From: Burkholderiales bacterium
GTDB taxonomy: Bacteria > Pseudomonadota > Gammaproteobacteria > Burkholderiales > Chitinimonadaceae
Reading direction: 5' to 3'
Length of the DNA stretch: 23,193 bases
Assembly (NCBI GenBank): GCA_019234745.1
Contig: JAFAKZ010000046.1
Coordinates: 1-23,193 of the forward strand
Part shown: positions 1-7,458 of the stretch, piece after piece
Numbering within the stretch: the first letter of the stretch is position 1
Layout of the letters: the number at the start of each line of letters is the position of its first letter
Notes under the pieces: generated by a model
Database searches by the model: none
Seen by the model: only the letters and a program-made list of their open reading frames with translations
Told to the model about the DNA's origin: nothing
Made by a program: the position numbers and the translations under genes

Positions 1-960
1 GATGTGCCTACTGGGCCGAAAACGACCATCATGCTTCAGCCGGCGAAATCCATCGTCAGCTACAACAGCTCGCCCGATATCCGCTTCACCCAGTCCATCA
101 ACCCCTACCAGGGGTGCGAGCACGGTTGCGTGTATTGCTATGCGCGGCCAAGCCACGCCTACTGGGGTTTTTCGCCGGGCTTGGATTTCGAAACCAAGAT
201 CGTGGCCAAGCCAAACGCAGTAGCGCTGCTGCGCACGGAGCTATCGCGCGCGAGCTACGAATGCGCGCCAATTTGCCTGGGGAGCAATACCGACTGCTAC
301 CAGCCGGCCGAGCGCGAGCTGAAATTGACGCGTGGGCTGCTGGAGGTACTGGTCGAAACGCACCATCCGGCCTATGTCATCACCAAGAATGCGCTGATCG
401 AGCGCGATATCGACCTATTGCAGGCGCTGGCGAGCGAGAATCTGGTACAGGTGATGGTATCGGTCACGACCTTGGACCGCGAACTGGCGCGCCGTCTGGA
501 ACCCCGAGCCAGCCAGCCATTGCGACGGCTGGAAGCCATTCGGCGGTTGACCGATGCAGGCATCCCGGTAGGCGTGTTGGCTGCACCGATGATTCCAGCG
601 CTGAACGATCACGAGCTGGAGGCCATCATGCTGGCCGCGCGGGATGCGGGCGCCACGATGGCAGGCTATGTGCTGCTCAGATTGCCGCTGGAGGTCGCCG
701 AGTTATTCGAGCAATGGCTGGCTACGCACTACCCGCTCAAGCGCGATCATGTGCTCAGCGTGCTGCGGCAGTCGCGCGGTGGCAAGGACTACGACGCCAC
801 TTTCGGTAAGCGCATGCGCGGCGAAGGTGTATTCGCTGAGCTGCTTAGCCGTCGCTACCATTTGGTTAAACAACGCCTTGGGCTGGACGGTGTGTCAGTT
901 GCCCTCGATTCCAGCCGGTTCACTCGTATCCGGCTCGACGGGCAATTGGACTTATTTTAA
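1..960 (+). CDS. PA0069-family radical SAM protein (5' end outside window)
   Basis: A radical SAM enzyme related to the spore photoproduct lyase-like (SplB) proteins annotated as the PA0069 family; its substrate is unknown. The frame is open from base 1 (GAT GTG CCT), so the gene enters from the left; the GTG at 4 is probably not the true start. About 319 residues are visible, and family members are usually somewhat longer. Counting from the GTG codon, the [4Fe-4S] motif is C38-x3-C42-x2-C45 inside GCEHGCVYCYARPSHAYWG, with the CYAR signature typical of this group. A TIM-barrel-like body follows, with GSNTDCYQPAE and the VLAAPMIPALND segment. The TAA stop lies 21 bases from the converging mini-gene. 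Family assignment is secure; the biological role is not. Confidence 0.9.
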   Translation, partial: DVPTGPKTTIMLQPAKSIVSYNSSPDIRFTQSINPYQGCEHGCVYCYARPSHAYWGFSPGLDFETKIVAKPNAVALLRTELSRASYECAPICLGSNTDCYQPAERELKLTRGLLEVLVETHHPAYVITKNALIERDIDLLQALASENLVQVMVSVTTLDRELARRLEPRASQPLRRLEAIRRLTDAGIPVGVLAAPMIPALNDHELEAIMLAARDAGATMAGYVLLRLPLEVAELFEQWLATHYPLKRDHVLSVLRQSRGGKDYDATFGKRMRGEGVFAELLSRRYHLVKQRLGLDGVSVALDSSRFTRIRLDGQLDLF

Positions 961-981
961 GTGCCTGGCGAACTACGTCGC

Positions 982-1140
982 TCAGACTTCGACGGAGTGC
1001 GGCAGCTGGTAGCAGGCGACGATGTCCGCAGCCGGTGCGCCCTTCGGCGCATCAAGGTCGCTTGCAACCGCACCGACGAAAGTCACTGCAACGCCAAAAG
1101 ACACAACGGCAACGAATAGATTGTCGAGATAGGTCTTCAT
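982..1140 (-). CDS. Small hypothetical protein, 52 residues, one hydrophobic segment
   Basis: An unrecognised mini-gene of 52 codons plus TGA. It starts MKTYLDNLFVAVVSFGVAVT; residues 8-26 are hydrophobic (FVAVVSFGVAVTFVGAVAS) and could be a signal peptide cleaved near AVAS or a membrane anchor. The tail is short and contains APKGAPAADIVACYQLP with one Cys. The case for a real gene is the ribosome binding site: AAGGAG lies 7 bases before the ATG on the minus strand, stronger than that of several clear genes here. It has its own space between the converging radical SAM gene and the DUF1700 gene, 160 bases downstream of the latter, so it is either the tail of that operon or separately transcribed. 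No function is proposed. Confidence 0.6.
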   Translation of the reverse strand: MKTYLDNLFVAVVSFGVAVTFVGAVASDLDAPKGAPAADIVACYQLPHSVEV

Positions 1141-1300
1141 GATTCGCTCCTTGTAAATGCACTGATCTAGTTACCTTTGGCATTGCGTGCTTGCCATGGA
1201 CTGCATCGTGCACGGAACGAATTCGGCCGGCGATGTGCCTGCGACAAATTGCTTGAATCGCGGAATCAGTTGCAGCCGGGGCGGATGAATGCCGCTGTAC

Positions 1301-1900
1301 TCAATTGCCTCCCCTAGCGAAACGGATGTTGAAGCGGACGTAACGCATGAATTCGCTACCAAACCAGCGCGCCAGCCAACTGTCGAAGCGCCCCCACAGA
1401 AAACCAATGATCAGAAATGCGACACCGGTCAACGCTATCACCGCCGGATTAGATATAGGTTGGCCGATGATGTCGAGCTTCACGAAGCCGGAGAAGCCAT
1501 GCCCGGGCAGTGAACTTGCCAACAGGGCGCAACCGGCGGCAAGGACGACCATTGCTCCACCGAACAATGCCATCAGCAGGGAGAGCGCCGCGGCAAATAC
1601 GGGTAACACAATCATGAAATTCAGAAAGCACAAGGCGATGATCGCTGCCAGTCGCCGAGCGACCGGGTCGGCCGATGCCGCCGACCGCGCCGGACGCCAG
1701 GAAATGGCCTCGCTACCCTTCAGCACAGCGGCAAGCTGCCTGGGTGAACCAAGCGCCCGTATCACTTCATCCTCAGCCCGCCCCGCTTCCTGTGCATCGC
1801 GGAAATATTCGCGGTAGTCGCCAATGATGTCGTTCGTTTCCATTAGCGACACGTCTTTCAGCTCGTCGCGCAGCGCCTCCAGAAAGCGATCTCGGCTCAT
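1301..1900 (-). CDS. DUF1700 (HAAS-type) membrane protein
   Basis: A 199-residue protein with an N-terminal helical domain (residues 1-63, MSRDRFLEALRDELKDVS through the EVIRALGSPRQLA segment) typical of DUF1700/HAAS proteins. That domain is usually paired with PadR regulators and is thought to sense or modulate them. Three hydrophobic segments follow, roughly residues 83-103, 104-131 and 152-171, so the C-terminal half is in the inner membrane. The C-terminus is short and basic. The ATG overlaps the stop of the upstream padR-like gene as ATGA, implying translational coupling. The DUF4097 adhesin-like gene often found next in such operons is absent; only the 52-codon mini-gene lies downstream. 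The family is confident; the exact role is not known. Confidence 0.87.
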   Translation of the reverse strand: MSRDRFLEALRDELKDVSLMETNDIIGDYREYFRDAQEAGRAEDEVIRALGSPRQLAAVLKGSEAISWRPARSAASADPVARRLAAIIALCFLNFMIVLPVFAAALSLLMALFGGAMVVLAAGCALLASSLPGHGFSGFVKLDIIGQPISNPAVIALTGVAFLIIGFLWGRFDSWLARWFGSEFMRYVRFNIRFARGGN

Positions 1901-2214
1901 GCCGCACCTCCTGCGACGATGCTGTCGATCTGGCTGAACAGGTTGCGTTTCTCGGCCTGCATCTGCGCCAGTACGTCGCTGCCCCTGGGTTCAATCCGAT
2001 AGTATTTCCGTGGCGGCCCCGACTCATATTCGACGAGATAGGTGCTGACCATGCCTTCGCTGCGCATGCGCCGCAGCAGCGGGTAAACAGTTGCCTCGCC
2101 CATATCGATGCCGCTCAGAAGGCATGCGACGATCTGGTATTGATACGCGTCGCCACGGGCCAGCCGTGCCAAGACGCCCATTTCGACGACGCCCCGCTTT
2201 GCCTGCAACTTCAT
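1897..2214 (-). CDS. PadR-family transcriptional regulator
   Basis: A 105-residue winged-helix repressor of the short PadR type (PadR-s2 size). Visible features are the N-terminal helix MKLQAKRGVVEMGVLARLAR, the recognition region GIDMGEATVYPLLRRMRSEG at residues 35-54, the wing with SGPPRKYYRIEPRG at 65-78, and a short C-terminal dimerisation helix. The start was placed at 2214 because AGGTGG lies about 5 bases upstream and the family begins near MKLQ; an upstream in-frame ATG at 2334 would add about 40 residues that match nothing. It overlaps the DUF1700 gene by four bases, the standard PadR-DUF1700 pair, and probably represses its own operon. The ligand is unknown. Confidence 0.92.
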   Translation of the reverse strand: MKLQAKRGVVEMGVLARLARGDAYQYQIVACLLSGIDMGEATVYPLLRRMRSEGMVSTYLVEYESGPPRKYYRIEPRGSDVLAQMQAEKRNLFSQIDSIVAGGAA

Positions 2215-2234
2215 GTCCCACCTCTCGAATACGT

Positions 2235-2262
2235 TCTTATATCTTGCCGCGTGGCAGAAAAT
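2235..2262 (-). promoter_or_regulatory. Possible promoter/operator of the PadR-DUF1700 operon
   Basis: On the minus strand a TATAAG hexamer (about 2235-2240) sits 17 bases after a weak TAATTT (about 2258-2263). Between them is a short palindrome TGCC-GCGT-GGCA (2244-2255), placed where a repressor could block RNA polymerase. All elements are short and degenerate, so this is a suggestion only. Confidence 0.25.
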
Positions 2263-2350
2263 TACCGCAGGAAGCCCGTATCGGACAAGGCAGGCAGCGC
2301 GATTGTTCATCGACCCACAATATATTGCTGGCACCGAATTCGCGCTGTCG

Positions 2351-2356
2351 TATACT
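2351..2356 (+). promoter_or_regulatory. Possible -10 box for the thioesterase gene
   Basis: TATACT matches the -10 consensus at five of six positions and lies 51 bases before the proposed TTG start. The best -35 candidate, TTGCTG at 2325-2330, is 20 bases away, which is longer than optimal. Low confidence. Confidence 0.3.
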
Positions 2357-2406
2357 CACGCAGTAAATCAAGCGCTTGCTTTTCAGATAACCCGCCGGAG
2401 CCGATC

Positions 2407-2859
2407 TTGGAAACCTTCCGCCACACAGTTGAAGTCCGCTGGGCAGATTGCGATGCAAATCACCACGTTCGCCACAGTGCCTATGCCGATTTTTGCACCC
2501 ATGCCCGCATTGAATGGCTCAAGGCACAAGGCTTCGGTTTCGAGCAATTCCAGGCGCAGGCCTTCGGCCCCGTGATCTTCAGCGAGTGGACGGAGTACTT
2601 CAAGGAAGTGCGCATGAGCGAACGCCTTACCATCGAGGTACGTATCGCGGGTCTGGGCGATGGCTGCAGCCGCTTCCGCATCCACCACGACGTGTACAAG
2701 GAAGACGGCAAGCTCGCTGCAAAGCATGAGGTGAGCGGTGCCTGGCTGGACTTGAAGGCCCGCAAGCTCACGCTGCCGCCCGAGAACCTGGCGCACATAT
2801 TCGCCGAGCTGGCGCGTACGGAAGACTTCGAGATTCTCCCGGCCAAGAGCACTACCTGA
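2407..2859 (+). CDS. Hotdog-fold acyl-CoA thioesterase (4HBT family)
   Basis: A 150-residue single-domain hotdog protein of the YbgC/4-hydroxybenzoyl-CoA thioesterase group, expected to hydrolyse a cytoplasmic acyl-CoA. The active-site region RWADCDANHHVRH (residues 11-23) carries the D14-x-D16 arrangement of this family, followed by the central helix YADFCTHARIEWL. The start is a TTG at 2407: GGAG lies six bases before it and the protein then begins METFRHTVEVRW, the usual position relative to the catalytic Asp. The frame stays open back to 2140, but that extension overlaps the divergent padR start and looks non-coding. It converges with the alaX gene with only nine bases between stops. Substrate unknown. 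Confidence 0.85.
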   Translation: METFRHTVEVRWADCDANHHVRHSAYADFCTHARIEWLKAQGFGFEQFQAQAFGPVIFSEWTEYFKEVRMSERLTIEVRIAGLGDGCSRFRIHHDVYKEDGKLAAKHEVSGAWLDLKARKLTLPPENLAHIFAELARTEDFEILPAKSTT

Positions 2860-2868
2860 ACATCGGGA

Positions 2869-3507
2869 TCACGGAACGTAGACTTCGATGCGTTCCTTGC
2901 CCTTGCCGATATTTCTGCGCTTCAAGCTGATTTCACCCACCTCGCCCGTGTGTTTGAGATGGGTACCGCCACAGGGCACATGGGCGAAGTCGGCCACCTC
3001 CCAATAGCGCCGCTGGTTCACCACATCGCTGAAGGCGCTGATGATAGGCAGATCGGCCGCTACCAGTTCGTTCGCGGCCGTCGTCAGTGCCGGAAACACC
3101 GCCGAAATGTTACCCTCCCAGCCAAAGTCGATACGCGCCTTGTCCTGTGCGATATGGGCACCTACCTTTTCCACGCTGGGGTGCTGCCGGTACATCAGCT
3201 CTAGTATCACCTCGGCCGCAAAGTGCAACCGCATCAGGCGGTAGCGGCGTACCCAATCGATGTCGACATCCACCACATCGCCAGCCCGCACGCCGTGCCC
3301 GTCCGGCAGTGTGTAGATAATATCTAGACCCTGCTTGTGCGCCGATAGCACGGGCTGGCCGCCAATCGTGCCTGCATCGCTCTCCTGTCCGCCGCTCAGA
3401 GCGTAGAAGATCGTCTCCCGTAAGGTGACGTCGGTACCCTGCACTGTTGCCACCACCGTTTGCAGATGAGTCTGATACGGGTCGTCCCAGAATCGCTTCG
3501 CTGTCAT
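2869..3507 (-). CDS. AlaX-like alanyl-tRNA editing protein (trans-editing hydrolase)
   Basis: A 212-residue free-standing relative of the AlaRS editing domain, expected to deacylate mischarged tRNA-Ala in the cytoplasm. Visible motifs are GGQESDAG at 39-46, a metal-site region LHFAAEVILEL with H95-x3-E99, and CGGTHLKHTGEVG with C179-x3-H183. The first metal pair is normally H-x3-H; here the second position is Glu. The start is placed at 3507 (MTAKRFWDD) because a GAGTGG-like site precedes it; the GTG at 3516, right after the azlD stop, is the alternative. It is the third gene of the azlC-azlD operon with almost no gap. The fold is confident; the exact substrate is not. Confidence 0.85.
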   Translation of the reverse strand: MTAKRFWDDPYQTHLQTVVATVQGTDVTLRETIFYALSGGQESDAGTIGGQPVLSAHKQGLDIIYTLPDGHGVRAGDVVDVDIDWVRRYRLMRLHFAAEVILELMYRQHPSVEKVGAHIAQDKARIDFGWEGNISAVFPALTTAANELVAADLPIISAFSDVVNQRRYWEVADFAHVPCGGTHLKHTGEVGEISLKRRNIGKGKERIEVYVP

Positions 3508-3516
3508 GCCACTCAC

Positions 3517-3843
3517 TCAGGCGATCAGATACGGCCAGGCGAAGAACACGGCCATGCTGACCAGAATGGCGGCAAGCAAGGGCCCACGAAGCCAGGCGAT
3601 CAGGCCGCTTGTGGCAGCGCCGATTAGCCAGGCGTTATGCCAATCGATACTCCAGTGCCTGCCATCCGGCAGCAACACCATGGGCACGACGATGGCGGTC
3701 AACACGGCAATCGGTACATAGCGCAGTGCATCGCGGACCAGCGGCGGGAAGGACACTTTTTCGCCTAGGGCGAACAACACGTAGCGCACGCCAAAGGTCA
3801 CGAACATCATGCCGCCGATCACGGCCAGCTCATGCAGATTCAT
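3517..3843 (-). CDS. azlD: AzlD-family branched-chain amino acid export subunit
   Basis: A 108-residue hydrophobic protein of the AzlD (YgaH-like) family with about four membrane segments, starting MNLHELAVIGGMMFVTFGVR and containing the typical PPLVRDALRYVPIAVLTAIVVP block at residues 35-56. It forms an inner-membrane exporter with AzlC; the family is known from 4-azaleucine resistance in Bacillus and from BrnFE in Corynebacterium, which export leucine, isoleucine and valine. The start codon overlaps the azlC stop as ATGA, so the two subunits are translationally coupled. Its TGA is immediately followed by the alaX start region. Actual substrates in this organism are inferred. Confidence 0.9.
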   Translation of the reverse strand: MNLHELAVIGGMMFVTFGVRYVLFALGEKVSFPPLVRDALRYVPIAVLTAIVVPMVLLPDGRHWSIDWHNAWLIGAATSGLIAWLRGPLLAAILVSMAVFFAWPYLIA

Positions 3844-4592
3844 GCTGCCGCCTTTCTCGACAGACGCTCTAGTCCAACGCCGACCACCACTCCGGCTACA
3901 GCGGCCAGCAGCAGACCGAGCTTGTAGGGCATGTCACGAGCCAGCAAGGCCACGGCGGCAGCGGCAAGCGCGGAGGCAACGGTGGGTCGACTCTTCAGCA
4001 TCGGCACGACGATGCCGGTAAATGTGGCCGCCATCGCAAATTCCAGTCCAAGGTGTTCCAGCATGGGCGTGGCATGCCCCAGCAAGATGCCGGCAATGGT
4101 CCAGAGCTGCCAGTTGCCATACATCGCCAGGCTGGAACCCAGCTGATACCAGTGTTTATAGGGAGAGTCGTCTGCTTGCCCGTAGCGATGCTGTACTACG
4201 GCAAAGGTCTCGTCGGTGAGCCAGAAGGCGAGCATGATGCGCCAGCGGCGCGGCAGGCTGCTCAGATGAGGCAGCAAGTTGGCCGCGTACAAGGCATGGC
4301 GCAGGTTGACGATAAAGGTCGTCAGGATGATCACGGCGAGGCCCGTACCGCTGGCCAGTAGCGATAGCGCGATGAACTGCGAGGAACCGGCGAACACGAA
4401 CAGGGACATGCCCATGGCGCCGAAGGCGGATAAGCCACTGGGCGAGGCCAGCGTGCCGAAGATCAGTCCGAACGGCGCGGCCCCCAGGAGCATTGGCAGC
4501 GAATCGCGCGCACCGTGCCACAGTTCTGCATACTTCAAATTAGTCGGGGCTACCTGTGCTTCGGGAACTGCCGACTGTTCGTTCGCTGCCAC
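3840..4592 (-). CDS. azlC: AzlC-family branched-chain amino acid exporter, large subunit
   Basis: A 250-residue inner-membrane protein with the AzlC signature near the N-terminus (GARDSLPMLLGAAPFGLIFG), the AGSSQFIALSLLASG segment, the NLRHALYAANLLPHL block and FWLTDETFAV, all typical of the family. The GTG at 4592 is preferred: GGAGG lies seven bases upstream. The alternative ATG at 4646 has no ribosome site and falls next to a good -10 box (TACAAT, 4649-4654), so it would lie at or upstream of the transcript start. It works with AzlD, whose ATG overlaps this stop. Length fits the usual 230-250 residues. The operon continues into an AlaX-type editing gene. Confidence 0.9.
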   Translation of the reverse strand: MAANEQSAVPEAQVAPTNLKYAELWHGARDSLPMLLGAAPFGLIFGTLASPSGLSAFGAMGMSLFVFAGSSQFIALSLLASGTGLAVIILTTFIVNLRHALYAANLLPHLSSLPRRWRIMLAFWLTDETFAVVQHRYGQADDSPYKHWYQLGSSLAMYGNWQLWTIAGILLGHATPMLEHLGLEFAMAATFTGIVVPMLKSRPTVASALAAAAVALLARDMPYKLGLLLAAVAGVVVGVGLERLSRKAAA

Positions 4593-4648
4593 TCGCCTGC
4601 CTCCACGGTACCTGCACGCTGCGCCGGTTTCGCGCGGTACGACCATCG

Positions 4649-4676
4649 ATTGTAGGCAAGTTCCCTAAACGCGCAA
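4649..4676 (-). promoter_or_regulatory. Probable azlC-azlD-alaX promoter
   Basis: On the minus strand, TACAAT (4649-4654, five of six consensus bases) is preceded by TTGCGC (4671-4676) with a 16-base spacer. The predicted transcript would start near 4642, giving a leader of about 50 bases before the GTG at 4592. This supports the choice of azlC start. Confidence 0.45.
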
Positions 4677-4709
4677 TACGTGAATACGGCGAGTAATTGG
4701 TAACACAAG

Positions 4710-7256
4710 CTAGGCCATGCGCGCCGCCCAGGCAATACGGTTGTACGCCTCAAGTCTTACCGGCGCTGGGATATCGAGCAGCGGCGCCAGCGCAGGCGCC
4801 GGCACGGCACGCCCGAACAACCAGCCCTGTGCTTGATTGCAGCCAATATCGACCATGAGACCTGCCTGCTCCGTCGTCTCCACGCCTTCGACGATGACAG
4901 TCATGTCGAGCGCGTGCGCCATGGCGACGATGGCGCGCAAGACGGCACGGCTCTTGTCGCCCATATCGTGCAGGAGACTGCGGTCGATCTTGAGCGTATC
5001 GAAAGGCAACCGCTTGAGATTGGCGAAAGAGGCATAACCGACGCCGAAGTCGTCGATAGCCAGGCCAACGCCCATGGCGGCCACTTCACCTAGTACCTCC
5101 TCCACCTCATCGGCCTGCCCCATGGCCAGGCTTTCGGTCAGTTCCAATTGCAGCTTGGCCGGCGGGAATCCGGATTCCGCCAACACCTCGGCCAGCGTCG
5201 CCACAAAGCCATGGTGCCGTAACTGGCGTAGCGAAACGTTGACCGCCATATGGTCGAAATCCAGGCCCTGCAACAGCCAGTCCTGCCCTTGCCGGCATGC
5301 CTCGGCCAACACCCAGGCGCCCATCGACACGATCAGGGCGGACTCCTCAGCCAAAGGTACGAAATGATCCGGTCCCAAGAGCCCATGTTCAGGATGCGCC
5401 CAGCGCACCAGCGCTTCCATACCCACAATCCGTCCTGTTGCCAACTCGACTTTGGGTTGGTAGTACAGGCGCAGTTCCTCGTTGTCGATCGCATAGTGCA
5501 GATCGGCCTCGAGCTGCAAACGTTCCTTGGCTACCAAGTTCATATCGGGTGTGTAGAAGTGGAACCCATTCTTGCCCGCCGCCTTCGCCTCGTACATGGC
5601 GCGATCAGCCTGGGTCAGCAGTGCCTTGGCATCCACACCGTCTTCCGGCGCCACGCTGATGCCGATGCTTGTCGTGACGTAAACCACCTGCCCGCCGATG
5701 TCGTAGGGCACGCCAAGTTGCTCGACGATCTTTTGCGCTACTTGGCTGATCTCATGCAAGTCGCCTACGTCTTCCAGCAGCACCGTAAACTCATCGCCAC
5801 CCAGGCGCGCGACCGTATCGGTGCGCCGCACTGCCTGGCGCAAGCGCATCGCCACCTGCACCAGCAGCTTGTCGCCCACCGCGTGGCCCATGGTGTCGTT
5901 CACCAACTTGAAGCGATCTAGGTCGACAAACAGTACGGCCAGCCGCTGGCCATGGCGCTGGGTGCGCAGCAAGGCACTCACTAGCTTATTGTTCAGCAGA
6001 TGACGATTCGGCAGGTCGGTCAGCGCGTCATGGTTGGCGAGATAGCTGAGGCGCTCTTCCGCCTCGCGCCGTTTGGTCACGTCGCTGAACACGGCCGCAT
6101 AGTGGGCGAATTCGCCCGCGTCGTTGCGGATGCCCGTGATATTGAGCGACTGCAGGTACAACTCACCGCTGGCGCGGCGGTTCCATATCTCCCCTTCCCA
6201 ATGCCCGCGCTCGGTCAGCTGTGTCCACATCGACTGGTAGAAGCTGACGTCCTGCCTGCCGGACTTAAGTATGCTGGGGCGCTGGCCGATGGCGTCGGCC
6301 GCGTTGAAGCCGGTAAGTCGCTCGAAAGCGGGGTTGACCCGCTCGATCACACCCTGGGCGTTTGTAATCATCACGCCTTCCAGCGTGGACTCCAATACGC
6401 GATCGGCCAACCGCAGGTGGTAGCGCGAGGACCACAACGCGTCGTCGCGTTCTTTCAGCGCTGCCTGTAGCTGCTGCACGTACTCGAACTCGATGCTGGA
6501 CAGGATGTCGGAAAAACTGACGAGACCCACCTCGCCCGTGTTCGTGTCAATGACGCCAATATGGCGGATACGCTCGCGCACAAGGATGTCGCGCACGGTA
6601 TACAGGCTCTGATCGGCCGGCACGCAACGCAGGGGGTAGCTCGCATGATCGCCCAGGCACCCGTCACTGGCTTGTTCCGCGATCAACCGCACGACATCGC
6701 GCTGGGTAAGAATGCCAAGGCTGCCGTCCGAGTAGTTGACCATGACCGCGTCCCGCCGCGACTGCTGCATCGCGCGAATGGCGTCGCTCAACGGCAAGGA
6801 CGCCTGCAGCCGGGTCGGCTGCTCGCGCAACAGGGAATCGACCTTGCGCAGACGGAGAAAGAATTCGCTACCTTGGTTCAGCACGATGTCGGTCTGCGAC
6901 AGCAGGCCAATCGGCTGCCCCTCGCCATTGAGCACGAGGAAGTGGCGCACGCCATGTTCCTTGAAGCGGTGTGCAGCCTCGCCCATGGAAATGCCGCCGG
7001 GCAGCGTCAACACGGGGTTGCTCATCACGGCGCTGATCGGCTGGAAGATCGATTCCTGCCGGCATAGGTCGATGGCCAGTGCGTCAGCCTCCGTCCAAAT
7101 ACCGGCTACCTCACCGGTCTCTGAGCACACGACAGCGGCGCTGCACGGCCTAGCGGCCATGATGCGCGCCACCTCGCATACCGGCGCGTCCGGCGCACAG
7201 GTCAGCAACGTGCGCGAAACGAGATTTTCGATGGGGATGTCGGTACTTAGCAGCAT
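4710..7256 (-). CDS. Four-CBS, PAS, GGDEF and EAL c-di-GMP signalling protein
   Basis: An 848-residue cytoplasmic protein without membrane segments. Four CBS motifs form two Bateman pairs (about 12-65 and 74-130; 142-195 and 207-263), the sort of module that binds adenine nucleotides or other metabolites. A short linker leads to a PAS domain (about 278-397, DRVLESTLEGVMITNAQG). The GGDEF domain (405-565) keeps GGDEF at 486-490 and an RxxD inhibitory site R477-D480 five residues upstream. The EAL domain (585-830) keeps EAL at 614-616, LELTES, DDFGVGYASF and KIDRS, so both synthesis and breakdown of c-di-GMP look possible. It is transcribed alone; the gap to azlC is 117 bases. Direction of activity cannot be read from sequence. 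Confidence 0.93.
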   Translation of the reverse strand: MLLSTDIPIENLVSRTLLTCAPDAPVCEVARIMAARPCSAAVVCSETGEVAGIWTEADALAIDLCRQESIFQPISAVMSNPVLTLPGGISMGEAAHRFKEHGVRHFLVLNGEGQPIGLLSQTDIVLNQGSEFFLRLRKVDSLLREQPTRLQASLPLSDAIRAMQQSRRDAVMVNYSDGSLGILTQRDVVRLIAEQASDGCLGDHASYPLRCVPADQSLYTVRDILVRERIRHIGVIDTNTGEVGLVSFSDILSSIEFEYVQQLQAALKERDDALWSSRYHLRLADRVLESTLEGVMITNAQGVIERVNPAFERLTGFNAADAIGQRPSILKSGRQDVSFYQSMWTQLTERGHWEGEIWNRRASGELYLQSLNITGIRNDAGEFAHYAAVFSDVTKRREAEERLSYLANHDALTDLPNRHLLNNKLVSALLRTQRHGQRLAVLFVDLDRFKLVNDTMGHAVGDKLLVQVAMRLRQAVRRTDTVARLGGDEFTVLLEDVGDLHEISQVAQKIVEQLGVPYDIGGQVVYVTTSIGISVAPEDGVDAKALLTQADRAMYEAKAAGKNGFHFYTPDMNLVAKERLQLEADLHYAIDNEELRLYYQPKVELATGRIVGMEALVRWAHPEHGLLGPDHFVPLAEESALIVSMGAWVLAEACRQGQDWLLQGLDFDHMAVNVSLRQLRHHGFVATLAEVLAESGFPPAKLQLELTESLAMGQADEVEEVLGEVAAMGVGLAIDDFGVGYASFANLKRLPFDTLKIDRSLLHDMGDKSRAVLRAIVAMAHALDMTVIVEGVETTEQAGLMVDIGCNQAQGWLFGRAVPAPALAPLLDIPAPVRLEAYNRIAWAARMA

Positions 7257-7342
7257 GGCGCCTACTCGGTCTTCGTTGGTACAGGGCGCATGCTAGCCAA
7301 GTGGAAGTCGACGGCGCTTGATCCAGCGCAAGCGTTCCACCT

Positions 7343-7371
7343 TATATAAAATCTGCTAATGCGAATGCTAA
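7343..7371 (-). promoter_or_regulatory. Probable promoter of the CBS-GGDEF-EAL gene with hexamer repeat
   Basis: On the minus strand TATATA (7343-7348) is spaced 17 bases from TTAGCA (7366-7371), a good layout that puts the transcript start about 80 bases before the ATG. The spacer and -35 contain three tandem hexamers, TTAGCA TTCGCA TTAGCA (7354-7371), which might be a regulator site. Confidence 0.45.
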
Positions 7372-7423
7372 CAAGGACATAGCTGCCGGCGCACATGGGA
7401 AAGCGCACCGATGGCATCAGCTT

Positions 7424-7432
7424 TGGCATAAT
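7424..7432 (+). promoter_or_regulatory. Possible extended -10 promoter for ubiC-ubiA
   Basis: TGG followed by CATAAT (7427-7432) resembles an extended -10 element, 26 bases before the ubiC ATG. No convincing -35 is seen. ubiC has no clear Shine-Dalgarno sequence, so the short leader does not help to confirm it. Confidence 0.35.
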
Positions 7433-7458
7433 CGCGCCTTTCCCGGCGAAACGACGCC

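Noticed and set aside
2140..2406. Upstream extension of the thioesterase frame
   Set aside because: It overlaps the divergent padR start and promoter region; TTG 2407 has a well-placed GGAG and gives the family-like N-terminus.
4593..4646. ATG 4646 as azlC start
   Set aside because: No ribosome site, and it lies almost on top of a TACAAT -10 box; GTG 4592 with GGAGG seven bases upstream is better.
5250..5921. 223-codon plus-strand frame within the CBS-GGDEF-EAL gene
   Set aside because: It covers the conserved GGDEF-EAL coding region in antisense and has no recognisable domain.
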